A stretch of DNA of 64,000 nt from positions 1,860,001 through 1,924,000 of the forward strand of contig NZ_SDAK01000001.1 of the NCBI RefSeq assembly GCF_004210295.1, written 5' to 3'. Below are positions 28,499 through 36,977 of this stretch, one piece after another. A model generated the notes under the pieces. The model worked only from the letters and a program-made list of their open reading frames with translations, did no database searches and had not been told where the DNA came from. A program made the position numbers and the translations under genes. Every line of letters begins with the position of its first letter. Within the stretch, counting starts at the first letter, position 1. This DNA comes from Lactococcus sp. S-13. GTDB lineage: Bacteria > Bacillota > Bacilli > Lactobacillales > Streptococcaceae.

Positions 28499-29095
28499 AT
28501 GATGGATAATAAAAATGAAACAATCATAAAAAATTCGCTATTTTCAAGGGTTGGAGGTTTTGTAGTTTGGATTTTTATTGGAGGGGGACTATTAGGACTT
28601 GGTATACATCTATTACTTTTAAAAAGCAATGTAATAGATGTAATTTGGTTTGCAAAACTTGTAAAGCCTGGAGGGTCATCAGCTCATGGGCTTCCAATAC
28701 CATATACTGCTCATGCATGGGGAATATTTCTAATGATTGTTGGTATAGTTCTTTTGCTTTTGAGTTTTACATTGTTAAAGAGTGACTCAATAATAGTTAT
28801 AAATGAGAAGGGGTTAACATATATTCCCACGACTGTGTTCAAAGAAGTATATTTCCTTGACAGTCTATCAGCTAATTCTCAGAAAATTAAACAGGAAAGA
28901 AAAAAAATTGGACCATTGAGTTGGAGCAATGTGGAAGAAATTAACTATTATCCAACTTTTATAATCGGAGGAGTGGGACTGAGGACGTCAAAGGATAATC
29001 TAGATATCATAACAAAACATAATGGAAAAATAACCAGTGGTTGTGATTATACGGACTACCAAAAGTTAAAGGAAATGTGGAATGAAAATCGCTAG
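28499..29095 (+). CDS. Membrane protein with two TM segments and a soluble domain; putative immunity protein (type C)
   Basis: The start is ATG 28499 (ATG 28502 is the alternative), 2 bases after the toxin stop, with GAGG inside the toxin gene, so translation is coupled. The 198 residues have two hydrophobic segments (about 20-42 and 75-98) and a C-terminal domain with GLTYIP, GPLSWSNVEEI and YQKLKEMW. That resembles STM3941-like membrane proteins with a PH-type domain. The protein at 36978-37475 has the same layout. Position directly after the toxin suggests immunity. Confidence 0.65.
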   Translation: MMDNKNETIIKNSLFSRVGGFVVWIFIGGGLLGLGIHLLLLKSNVIDVIWFAKLVKPGGSSAHGLPIPYTAHAWGIFLMIVGIVLLLLSFTLLKSDSIIVINEKGLTYIPTTVFKEVYFLDSLSANSQKIKQERKKIGPLSWSNVEEINYYPTFIIGGVGLRTSKDNLDIITKHNGKITSGCDYTDYQKLKEMWNENR

Positions 29096-29113
29096 ATTTG
29101 TGTTGGAGGAAAT

Positions 29114-29686
29114 ATGTCAAAAATTTTTATTAGCGAGAATAAAGAGTTAGATTTATTCATTGATTCTGAAAACAAATCTTTCTATATTACAAATCATGAT
29201 GAAAAACGCGAAATCAACGATCGAAGATACCAAAATATTGGGGCTGTTGTTGGCGCACTAGTCGTAGTAGTAATAAGTGTGCTTGAGTTAATTTTTGCTG
29301 TCTTTCAGAGAATAACCGTTGGAAAGCTCTTGATTTTCTTTGCTTTAGGAGGAGCAGTATATCTTATTACAAACATTATTCTGAAAAAGATATTTCTGTA
29401 CGATGGGAGGAGAGTAGGGGCAGGTGTCAAACTAATTAAAAATCTAAAAAAAGAAGAGCAAATGCAAATTAGGAAAATTATAAAAAAGCAGTACAAATAT
29501 GCCCTCTTCGTTGTTCTGGTATCTTGCGTAATACTTATAGCAACTCTTGTTTCTTTTGTTATTACATCATCTACGATTTGGCTTCTGTTGGCAAATGTTT
29601 GTCTATACAGCATGATTTTTCTACATTATTACAAGTTTGGGGTTTTAAAAAAAGTATATAAGATATCCATACAGAGTAAAAAGTAA
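29114..29686 (+). CDS. Four-TM protein with N-terminal IDxEn motif; putative immunity protein (type A)
   Basis: The 190 residues follow a GGAGGAAAT site. The N terminus LDLFIDSENKSFYI matches the (Y/F)(Y/F)IDxE motif shared by several proteins in this array. Two TM hairpins follow (about 42-92 and 128-172), separated by a charged loop. The layout recalls staphylococcal DUF443/TsaI immunity proteins, but I cannot show homology by eye. Confidence 0.62.
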   Translation: MSKIFISENKELDLFIDSENKSFYITNHDEKREINDRRYQNIGAVVGALVVVVISVLELIFAVFQRITVGKLLIFFALGGAVYLITNIILKKIFLYDGRRVGAGVKLIKNLKKEEQMQIRKIIKKQYKYALFVVLVSCVILIATLVSFVITSSTIWLLLANVCLYSMIFLHYYKFGVLKKVYKISIQSKK

Positions 29687-29687
29687 T

Positions 29688-29982
29688 GATGTTGCGAGTG
29701 GTGTTTCAAAAGTAATTAGTGCTATCAACGATGAGTATTTTTTTTGGAACGCTCCTAGATGCATTGGTTAACTTTGGAAATTCAGACGGAGATACTACAA
29801 GTGCATTGATGAAAACTGGCATTCATATGATGATTACTGCTGCGCTTAATGCCGCACTCGATGGAACGATAATTGGCATACCTGCTGCTTGGCTAGTTTC
29901 GGCTGCAGCTAATTCACTATTTGATTTTTTATGGGACAAATATATATATCCAGCTATGAAAAGAAGAGCTAAAGAGGAATGA
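29688..29982 (+). pseudogene. Orphan toxin C-terminal tail 1, frameshifted
   Basis: One frame reads DVASGVSKVISAINDE. After a frame change near 29740 the other frame reads TSALMKTGIHMMITAALNAA, then LDGTIIGIPAAWLVSAAANS and an ending in a charged DKYIYPAMKRRAKEE. It has no signal peptide or good start (GTG 29719 lacks a ribosome site). INNAIDG in the large protein resembles LNAALDG here. An immunity-like gene follows 7 bases after the stop. Confidence 0.6.
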
Positions 29983-29989
29983 GTACTAT

Positions 29990-30549
29990 ATGAAATTAAT
30001 AAGATGGACGACAGGCGTTAGTCAGGGATACGCCCCACATTATCTCGATACTGAAAGTTTGGAGATATATTATATAAAAAAGGGAAAGGTAAGAAAAATC
30101 TTATCGGTGGTAACAGTTATTATTCACAGTTTAGCTGCAGGGTGGCTTGACTATTCTGGATTGCTTAGTACGACAAGTGTTTAAATCCTGATAAAATTAC
30201 TAGCTTTATTATTCTGATGGCCACAACAATCCTTCCTATATTTGTTGCTATTGCTGGTAATAAACTTTCCCAGCTCATAAAGAAAGAATATATAAGAGCA
30301 AATCTAAACGCATATGAAAAACAATTTCTCCTGATAGGAGCAGTAAAAGCGTATAAAACATATAAAAAACAAATACTGTTTCTTAATATATTGACTATTT
30401 TGCTATACATTTTGTATATGTTGAGTACTTTGGTTGTTTTCCTTATCATACTTTCATTAACGCTTTTTATAAATGTTCATTCTCATTTGTTGAAAAAGGA
30501 TGTTCAAGAGTGTTCAGAATTTACAAAAAAAGTGATAGAGAAAAAATAG
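29990..30549 (+). pseudogene. Frameshifted type A immunity-like gene
   Basis: The first part reads GYAPHYLDTESLEIYYIKKG, the array's N-terminal motif, then one TM segment, then a stop at 30184. The second part continues in another frame (CLNPDKITSFIILMATTILP) with the remaining TM segments and ends at 30549. Together they have the length and layout of the intact type A proteins. One indel between about 30169 and 30184 splits them. Confidence 0.7.
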
Positions 30550-30634
30550 TTTTGAGAAAAATAAGGATATCAGATGTACAAAGTGATAGAAGGAACTTTT
30601 ACGTTAACTCAATCAACAAGTGTAAGGAAATAAG

Positions 30635-31177
30635 ATGAAAATGATAAATTTTGCAACAACCTCAAAGCGCATTACTTATTATATTGATCCAAATACAAAA
30701 GAATTTTATACTTCAAAGAATACATTTGGGATATGGTTTTTGACTATATTTGTTTTTATGGCCCTAGTAAAAGGAAAGGATATTCCGGTACTATCAAAAA
30801 GTTTAGGGTGGGATAGCCCACTAACATATATATTTTTGATTATTGCTATTCCAATTTCAATATTTTTAGGATATTTAGCTAATAAGAGTACTAGAAATAG
30901 AAAGAGAAAATATGTTTTGATGGATATAGATAGCTCTGAAAAATTAGAACTTATACAAATCGCACTGCGTAGTCCAAAGAATATCAGAAGAGTGCATACC
31001 ATTATGAATATATTATTAGTAATATGTTTGATACTCTATCTAATAACGACACTACTCCAATCTCTACTTCTCATGATGTTCTGTTTGATTTTTGAAAGTA
31101 GTCTCTTCTTTGGAAAAGATGAGTTAAAAATCCGTATAAATATTGCAAAAGAACTGGAATTGGAAATGGAGGGATAA
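30635..31177 (+). CDS. Four-TM putative immunity protein (type A)
   Basis: The 180 residues have the N-terminal motif ITYYIDPNTKEFYTS, two TM pairs and a charged middle loop (STRNRKRKYVLMDIDSSEK). AAGGAAATAAG precedes the ATG. No enzymatic motif is visible. Confidence 0.62.
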   Translation: MKMINFATTSKRITYYIDPNTKEFYTSKNTFGIWFLTIFVFMALVKGKDIPVLSKSLGWDSPLTYIFLIIAIPISIFLGYLANKSTRNRKRKYVLMDIDSSEKLELIQIALRSPKNIRRVHTIMNILLVICLILYLITTLLQSLLLMMFCLIFESSLFFGKDELKIRINIAKELELEMEG

Positions 31178-31181
31178 TAAA

Positions 31182-31523
31182 GTGGAAAATCAAACATCTA
31201 GCACCGTCCCTAAAGGGGAGAAAGAGACTTTCTATAAAATTAATAACCAAGGTCAAACAGTAGAGTGTAGAGTAAAAAATGGCTTTAGCTGGACAGTTTT
31301 CCTGTGGGGAATGTTTGCCTTAATTATTCGTCGACAGTGGAGAGGATTGCTATTTATCCTTGTTACACTTTTGACTTTAGCAATTATCGAATCTATCTTT
31401 AATCTGAGGTCAATTATTTGGGCTCCCATGATGATAAATTTATACTATGCTTTTCGAGCAAATGAAGATTTACGTCAAGGTCTTTTAGCAAGCGGTTGGA
31501 AGGTGAAAACGAGCGAAAATTAA
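31182..31523 (+). CDS. DUF2628-like small membrane protein
   Basis: The GTG start at 31182 follows GGAGGG, 4 bases after the previous stop. The 113 residues include ECRVKNGFSWTVFLWGMFAL, RRQWRG and YYAFRANEDLRQGLLASGW, which match the DUF2628 layout (FxW, then TM segments, then YxxxANxxY and GW). It is the only member of its type in the array. Its role is unknown. Confidence 0.65.
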   Translation: MENQTSSTVPKGEKETFYKINNQGQTVECRVKNGFSWTVFLWGMFALIIRRQWRGLLFILVTLLTLAIIESIFNLRSIIWAPMMINLYYAFRANEDLRQGLLASGWKVKTSEN

Positions 31524-31665
31524 CAATAAGAATGGTAGTTTTTATTTTGAAATATTTAATAGCCTTTTACAGTTAGTTCAAGGAATTTGCTTTATTTTAG
31601 GATTTGCGCTAAGTGGAAAAAATATAAAATATATCGCTAGAAATAATACAAAGGAAAGGCGCTAG
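31524..31665 (+). pseudogene. C-terminal remnant of a type B small membrane protein
   Basis: Without a start codon the frame reads SFYFEIFNSLLQLVQGICFI, then LGFALSGKNIKYIARNNT and stops at 31665. It matches the last TM region of the proteins at 35871 (IELSQASCFIMSFILKN) and 37468 (IFLIEGAAFVMAFVLNKN). It is a decayed copy. Confidence 0.55.
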
Positions 31666-31943
31666 CTGTTACTTTTGGATATACAGCTATTGCAATCTTA
31701 GCAACAGCTGCGGCAGATGCCATAGTAGATTGGGTTTGGGCAGGTTCCTTAGCTGCATTACTGGGTGGAACATTGAGGCCGGCAGGGCTTATCTGTGGTG
31801 CGTTTTTAGGTACTCTTGTTGAACCGGGGGTCGGTATAGCTGTTGGATTCGGGGTCGGTATAGCTATCGGAACATTACTCAATATGAACTTTGATGCTGT
31901 TTATGATTCTATATTCAATAAAAAGAAAAAGCGTAAAAAATAA
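31647..31943 (+). pseudogene. Orphan toxin C-terminal tail 2, glycine-zipper
   Basis: The open frame has no start codon. It reads LAVTFGYTAIAILATAAADA, then GGTLRPAGLICGAFLGTLVE, PGVGIAVGFGVGIAIG and a basic end NKKKKRKK. The repeated GxGxxxG spacing is a typical membrane-inserting glycine zipper. Its TAA overlaps the ATG of the next immunity-like gene (TAATG). It looks like a recombination cassette, a toxin tail awaiting fusion to a full-length carrier. Confidence 0.65.
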
Positions 31944-32566
31944 TGAAAAATAGCAAACACACGAGAAATGAAGTGAAGAAAGCGAAAACGGTTAAAGAAG
32001 GTAAGAAAATCTTCTTGATTAGAGATGAATATTTTGAGTATTTCATAGATGATTTCAATTATTCAATCTTTTCTTCACTTTACATTGAGCCAGAGAGAGC
32101 AAAAAAAGTTGATAAAAAGGCTGGTCAACTTCCCATGATTTCTGGTGCATTGACAAGTGGAGGTGCGGTTTTAACACACCATATTATGCCATATTCAACT
32201 GTTGCCACGAGAATGGTGTTAATTGTTATTTCGATTACCATTACTTTTATTTTGACATTCTGTTTTATGAAATATCTAAAATTGGACGGATGGAGAGAAC
32301 AAAAAAGGGACTATGAAAAAGTAGTAGTTGAAGAAAGGTATGTGATAGATAAAAGTATAAAAGGACTCCGAGTGTTTTGCATTTTTCTGATGGTTATATT
32401 AGCAGCGATGATTATCTTTTCTTATTTATTTATTGTCACCTCAGTCTTTACCTACTTAACTTTGTTCTCTATCGCTGTATTTTTGTTTCTCCTTCTTTCT
32501 CCATCACTGAAATCAGCATTTTTGAGACAAAAACTATTGAGGGAGAAACGAGTAAAAGGGAAATAA
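31943..32566 (+). CDS. Four-TM putative immunity protein (type A) paired with orphan tail 2
   Basis: The 207 residues start inside the TAATG junction with the glycine-zipper tail, so translation is likely coupled. A Lys-rich N terminus is followed by DEYFEYFIDDFNYSIFSS (the array motif), a TM pair, a charged loop with VIDKSIKGLRV, and a second TM pair. The loop sequence recurs in the remnant at 35801-35865. Confidence 0.65.
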   Translation: MKNSKHTRNEVKKAKTVKEGKKIFLIRDEYFEYFIDDFNYSIFSSLYIEPERAKKVDKKAGQLPMISGALTSGGAVLTHHIMPYSTVATRMVLIVISITITFILTFCFMKYLKLDGWREQKRDYEKVVVEERYVIDKSIKGLRVFCIFLMVILAAMIIFSYLFIVTSVFTYLTLFSIAVFLFLLLSPSLKSAFLRQKLLREKRVKGK

Positions 32567-32570
32567 ATAG

Positions 32571-32697
32571 GTGTACATTACAGGAATGATAACTTCTATT
32601 GCAACAGGAATATTGATTGGCTCTGACCATGTCGGCTGGGGGGGTATTGTCCGCTGGATATGACTATTTGTATGACCATAGAAAGGGAAGAAAATGA
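32571..32697 (+). pseudogene. Orphan toxin C-terminal tail 3, broken at a G7 run
   Basis: GTG 32571 opens VYITGMITSIATGILIGSDH then VGWGGIVRWI and stops at 32663. With one G fewer in the G7 run at 32638-32644 the frame would continue GVLSAGYDYLYDHRKGRK and end at the TGA at 32695-32697. That TGA overlaps the next ATG as ATGA. The ending (small residues, then YDYLYD and a basic tail) parallels tail 1 (FDFLWDKY, basic end). Confidence 0.62.
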
Positions 32698-33293
32698 CTA
32701 AAAAACCTATTCTTAAACAGATTGGAGGAAATGAGGAACAACTATTTGCTTTTGATTTTGAGAATCAAGAAATCTATGCAAGAGATAATGATACACAAAG
32801 TGTTGTATGGAAAGCAATCGGACTTGGACCTGTTATAGGTACAGGGTTGTATGGTGGATTATTTTATTTCTACACAAGAGTTCCTCCCCTCTACTGGGTC
32901 ATTTTATCAACACTTACTCTCATAGTTATTGTCTTTATGGTTGTAAAACTTAAATTATTAATCGCAGAACATTGTACAAATTATGAGAATTTCGAGAGAC
33001 TAGGAAGTATTGACAATATTGATATAAAAAGTCTTAAAATATTAAAAGAAACCAAAGATGGAGTCGGAGCGTTTGTTTTTTTAGGCACTTTTTCGGTTAT
33101 AGGCCTTGCGGTCGCTCTACCGCTTGCAAATGCTTATATAATGTCGCCAGATATAGAAATGTGGCTAATGTACATTCTAGCAACTCTGTTGGTGCAAGTT
33201 GGACTTTACAGTTGTTGGTTCATAGCTAGACAAAAAAATATGAAAAACCTTGTTCTCAATAAGCTAAATACCAATAAGGAAATGAAAGAATGA
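32694..33293 (+). CDS. Four-TM putative immunity protein (type A) paired with orphan tail 3
   Basis: The 199 residues start in an ATGA overlap with orphan tail 3, with GAAAGGGAAG upstream. The N-terminal motif is LFAFDFENQEIYARDND. TM pairs flank a charged loop (NIDIKSLKILKETKDG). It ends in another ATGA overlap with the following gene. Confidence 0.65.
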   Translation: MTKKPILKQIGGNEEQLFAFDFENQEIYARDNDTQSVVWKAIGLGPVIGTGLYGGLFYFYTRVPPLYWVILSTLTLIVIVFMVVKLKLLIAEHCTNYENFERLGSIDNIDIKSLKILKETKDGVGAFVFLGTFSVIGLAVALPLANAYIMSPDIEMWLMYILATLLVQVGLYSCWFIARQKNMKNLVLNKLNTNKEMKE

Positions 33294-33718
33294 TTCAAAA
33301 AAATAATGATTTTCAAAGAGAGATGACTCTTCGCAAAGCCTATCGCTATAATACAGACCTATATATATGGATTTTGGTTGTTATATTTATTGTCCTGTTG
33401 AGAATTATAGGTATACCCCTTAATCATACCCTAACCCTAGGGTTAGGGTTGGCTATTATCATATTTGCCGTCATGTTACACATTCAAAATATTAAGCTGA
33501 AAAGGAGAAGTGTCCCTTCGATTTTAATATATATTGCAAACGTCTTAAGTATTGGCGGGGCTTTTATATTTATTATTGCAATCAAATCACGCAATAGGGA
33601 TGAATTGGATCTATACGCATTAATAAATATCGTCAATTTGCTGATTCAAATTGTTGCAGCCATTTTTGCATTTAAAGCTGCTAGGGAATTGAGAAAAGAA
33701 TACCTAACACTAATTTAA
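33290..33718 (+). CDS. Four-TM small membrane protein (type B)
   Basis: The 142 residues lack the N-terminal IDxE motif. Four TM segments are joined by HIQNIKLKRRSVPSILIYIA and end IVAAIFAFKAARELRKEYL. The protein at 34549-35016 is a clear paralogue (HIQGRKLKIRSTGPVLIYLS; MIAAILTFLTAKSLKGKYP). It is translationally coupled to the preceding immunity-like gene. Function is unknown. Confidence 0.6.
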   Translation: MIQKNNDFQREMTLRKAYRYNTDLYIWILVVIFIVLLRIIGIPLNHTLTLGLGLAIIIFAVMLHIQNIKLKRRSVPSILIYIANVLSIGGAFIFIIAIKSRNRDELDLYALINIVNLLIQIVAAIFAFKAARELRKEYLTLI

Positions 33719-33749
33719 GATTATGGAAAATTAAAAAAGAAAAAATGAT

Positions 33750-34538
33750 ATGGATAATAGAATTGTCACGTTAAAAACTTTCACTGATAGAATAGAAATT
33801 CAAGGTACAACATTTATTTTGTTACGCTTTGTTCCCTATCTCCCCCTGCCTTTTTCCTATATTTATCACGGTATGGAGCTTCGGAAATTTGATGATAAAT
33901 TCTTTGAGCAAGATAAAAAAGTGGCGCCTTTTGCTGACTGGTACACGGGGGGATTGTTTTTTGCAATGTTGCTTGCTATGTTGAGCTTCGCTGTATTTCA
34001 AGATTCTCCGATTATTTGTTGTTTGATTATAACTTGTGTAGCGATTTTTTGGATGTTATTCCGTATTACCCATGCTTATGGTAGAATATTTTGCGGCTAC
34101 TCAAATGTACCACAGACAAAAGGAATAAAAATTTATCTAGTTCCGAAAGTAACAACGGTATTGATAAACATCGTGTATGTTTTCGTGCTTGCGAGTGTAT
34201 CGATTATAAATTATTGGGTCATTCTAAACTATGGTGGCAATTTTTTAACGGTACTTATATATCCTGTTTTTTGGGGGATTTTTTTACCTGATACTATTGT
34301 CTCTACACCGATGACTTATAGTAGCAAATATAAAATTCGAAAAATCATCCAAAATGGGGAAGAAATCAGCTTTGAGCAACTCAAAGAAATACTGCCTGAA
34401 GGAAAAATCCCTGTAAAAAAAATACTGACAAAACCAGAAGTAAAGAAGCAAAGAATAAATAACCTCCTGACAATACTTGTAATAGTTTTTCTTATATTGT
34501 TTTGGTTTTTACGATTTTATATGGATGGGATTCTTTAG
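33750..34538 (+). CDS. Multi-TM membrane protein of unknown function
   Basis: The 262 residues are the longest in the array. An N-terminal soluble part (RIEIQGTTFILLRFVPYL) is followed by about five hydrophobic segments. A cytoplasmic-looking stretch (NGEEISFEQLKEILPEGKIP) precedes the last TM. I do not recognise the family. The ribosome site is weak. Confidence 0.55.
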   Translation: MDNRIVTLKTFTDRIEIQGTTFILLRFVPYLPLPFSYIYHGMELRKFDDKFFEQDKKVAPFADWYTGGLFFAMLLAMLSFAVFQDSPIICCLIITCVAIFWMLFRITHAYGRIFCGYSNVPQTKGIKIYLVPKVTTVLINIVYVFVLASVSIINYWVILNYGGNFLTVLIYPVFWGIFLPDTIVSTPMTYSSKYKIRKIIQNGEEISFEQLKEILPEGKIPVKKILTKPEVKKQRINNLLTILVIVFLILFWFLRFYMDGIL

Positions 34539-34548
34539 AGGTTTAAAA

Positions 34549-35016
34549 ATGGAAGAATATATTGATAAAAAACAAATAAAAATATTATATAAGGCATATC
34601 TCTTTAATAAGTTTATAAGTATTTACATTGCATTAATTATTGCTTTCGTACTAATTAATTTTACGGGAGTTATTGATGTAAGCGGATATGGAATAATACT
34701 TGATTTTTTTGTATTTGTTTTTGCAATTTTTGCGCACATTCAAGGTAGAAAACTGAAAATCAGAAGTACAGGCCCCGTTCTTATATATCTTTCCGAGCTA
34801 CTAGGATTAATTTCTACGACATTAACATTTGTAGCGACGAATCAAAATACTTATGGCTTATATGTGGCAGTACTGATAATTAATATCATATCACTCTTAG
34901 TGCGTATGATAGCTGCTATTCTTACATTTTTAACAGCAAAAAGTTTGAAGGGAAAATATCCAAATCTTATTCAAGACTACCAAAAGACAAGGAAGAGTGT
35001 AGAAAATACCAAATAA
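34549..35016 (+). CDS. Four-TM small membrane protein (type B)
   Basis: I use ATG 34549, after AGAGG, rather than ATG 34525 inside the previous gene. The 155 residues are a paralogue of the protein at 33290 by its central HIQGRKLKIRS and C-terminal AAILTFLTAKSL motifs. Confidence 0.6.
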   Translation: MEEYIDKKQIKILYKAYLFNKFISIYIALIIAFVLINFTGVIDVSGYGIILDFFVFVFAIFAHIQGRKLKIRSTGPVLIYLSELLGLISTTLTFVATNQNTYGLYVAVLIINIISLLVRMIAAILTFLTAKSLKGKYPNLIQDYQKTRKSVENTK

Positions 35017-35053
35017 GTACGGACTCAAATCAAAATTGGAACAGGCACTCTAA

Positions 35054-35158
35054 ATGAATAGTTTTTTAAATCATTATATAGATACCGAAAGAAACTATTT
35101 TCATAAACTTCAAGAAAGAATTGAAGAAAAGCTGTTTTGGAATGTGGTTCTCATATGA
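35054..35158 (+). pseudogene. N-terminal remnant of a type A immunity-like gene
   Basis: The 34-codon frame reads NSFLNHYIDTERNYFHKLQE and stops before any TM segment. HYIDTERNYF is the array's signature N-terminal motif, so this is a truncated paralogue. Confidence 0.6.
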
Positions 35159-35182
35159 ATATGATAAAAGGAGTAAGAAAAA

Positions 35183-35770
35183 ATGAGTAAAATACTAATA
35201 CAAGCAAAAGAGAAAAAGTCTGATTTTCATTATTATATAGATTCGGAAACTTACGAGATTTATAAACTTCCTCGAAAAAATGTCAAGCAAACAGCAGGTT
35301 CAAGAAATTTAATCTATTATTCGGGAGTAGGTGTTGTAATACTGCAACCATTGGTTGAGGGATTAAAAAATCAATTCACAAGTAAACTTATTAATGGCTT
35401 AATTGTCATTTTGAGTTTCGTGTTTATTTTGTTGTTACTTTATCTCATAGGTATGATAGAGGCAAGTTATTGGAAAAAGAAAGAAGCTAAGAGCGAGTTT
35501 ATTCTAGTAGAAATCTCCTTAGACGCAAAAGACAAACTTTTGGAAGAAACTACTAATCAACTTTATACCGCAAAAATTGTTTTAGTAATCTCAATTATTC
35601 TTGTGATTGTAACGGCTACTTATTTTGTCTTCTCAGCAACAAACTATACCCTAATTTTATACATAGCGACCCTGCTTTTTATGACACTTGGAATATCAGG
35701 AGTTAAAAAATGGCATACTGCAAGCAAGGTTATTAAAAGCTACCATGAGAGTAAAAACCATGAAAAATAA
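35183..35770 (+). CDS. Four-TM putative immunity protein (type A)
   Basis: The 195 residues follow an AAAGGAG site. The N terminus DFHYYIDSETYEIYKLPRKN is the best form of the array motif. TM pairs lie at about 48-95 and 130-175. Confidence 0.65.
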   Translation: MSKILIQAKEKKSDFHYYIDSETYEIYKLPRKNVKQTAGSRNLIYYSGVGVVILQPLVEGLKNQFTSKLINGLIVILSFVFILLLLYLIGMIEASYWKKKEAKSEFILVEISLDAKDKLLEETTNQLYTAKIVLVISIILVIVTATYFVFSATNYTLILYIATLLFMTLGISGVKKWHTASKVIKSYHESKNHEK

Positions 35771-35800
35771 GAGATACTGAAAAAGAAAGGGAAAAAGGTG

Positions 35801-35865
35801 TGTAATAAAAGTATAAAAGGTCTTAGAATGCTTTAAGTGCTTTTGATGATTACTTGGACAAGGAG
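35801..35865 (+). pseudogene. Internal remnant of a type A immunity-like gene
   Basis: The frame reads CNKSIKGLRML, stop, VLLMITWT. It matches VIDKSIKGLRVFCIFLMVI of the intact protein at 31943-32566. This is a decayed fragment 30 bases downstream of an intact paralogue. Confidence 0.5.
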
Positions 35866-35870
35866 AAAAA

Positions 35871-36239
35871 ATGAGAATAGGGAAAAGATTTGCAGCTTTC
35901 GGTGTAGGTTTTGCGCTCGCTGTTTCATTAATTAATATTCCCTTAGGAATAATAGCAATTGAAAGAAGAGAAGTAAATCAAGAGGCTTTGGTACTCGAAT
36001 CGGTTATAGGTATACTTTTTGCCTTAGCTAAGATTTTTGCTTTTTCGTGCTTGGATACTCCAAACGAAAAAGGATGGAGAGTATTTCTTTTCATCTTGGG
36101 AATTTTAGGGTTATTTCTGACGATTCGAGCTTTTACTTATGGGAATGTTTCGAATGGAGTAATTGAATTAAGCCAGGCCTCTTGCTTCATAATGTCATTT
36201 ATTTTGAAAAATGTTGGCGAGGAAAAGAGGAGACAATAA
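35871..36239 (+). CDS. Four-TM small membrane protein (type B-like)
   Basis: The 122 residues follow ACAAGGAG. Four TM segments include KGWRVFLFILGILGLFLTIR and end SQASCFIMSFILKN plus a basic tail. The closest neighbour in the array is the protein at 37468-37866. Confidence 0.58.
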   Translation: MRIGKRFAAFGVGFALAVSLINIPLGIIAIERREVNQEALVLESVIGILFALAKIFAFSCLDTPNEKGWRVFLFILGILGLFLTIRAFTYGNVSNGVIELSQASCFIMSFILKNVGEEKRRQ

Positions 36240-36333
36240 CCGCTAAAGATTCATTAGCTATAATTTTTATTATCGGTATATGAAAAAACATGATAAGAAA
36301 TAAACGATATTAGGAGAAAAAAGGAGAAAGGAA

Positions 36334-36924
36334 ATGCCCCTTAAGGGAAAGTTATTACTCCGTACAGGAGCTTATAGAGATTACTTTATTGATACTGAAA
36401 CATATCAAGTATATTCAACACCGCATGATAACAAAGAAGATATTGAAGCAGCTAAAAAAACGAAGTTTATCAAGTTTCTGCCATATTTTTCAGGGTTGTC
36501 TGCCGGAGTAATAGCAATGGTGGCGAAATACTTAATTTTTTCAAACTCTAAAATGATAAATTTTCTTATTCTAATATTTCTATACCTCCTATCAATTCCC
36601 TTTGGGGTTTATGCTTATCGGTATGGAGGTCAAAGAATTATGAAGATAAATAGTTCTCGAGAATTTGAGCATGAGGAAATGAATGATAGTGAACTAAAAA
36701 ACCTTTACTCATTGGCAAGAAATGAGAGCCGGACAATGAAAAAATTTCTTATTGGATCTGCTTTACTAATCTTCCTGCTATCCATAATTATTATTTTACA
36801 CACCAGTCTCCTGTTGATGGTGCTTCTAATGTCAGTTTTAGCAATGTTCTTGATGTTTATAACAGGGGTTAAGAGAATAAGAATGATAGATTTTATTTTG
36901 AAAGAAATAGAAGGTAAGGGATAA
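36334..36924 (+). CDS. Four-TM putative immunity protein (type A)
   Basis: The 196 residues follow AAAGGAG. The N terminus YRDYFIDTETYQVYSTPHDN is the array motif, with TM pairs at about 50-95 and 140-180. A 90-base gap upstream shows nothing I can assign. Confidence 0.65.
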   Translation: MPLKGKLLLRTGAYRDYFIDTETYQVYSTPHDNKEDIEAAKKTKFIKFLPYFSGLSAGVIAMVAKYLIFSNSKMINFLILIFLYLLSIPFGVYAYRYGGQRIMKINSSREFEHEEMNDSELKNLYSLARNESRTMKKFLIGSALLIFLLSIIIILHTSLLLMVLLMSVLAMFLMFITGVKRIRMIDFILKEIEGKG

Positions 36925-36977
36925 AATAGAAACTTATGCTTCTAATCATAAAGCGAATACAAGCGAGGGGGATTAAA

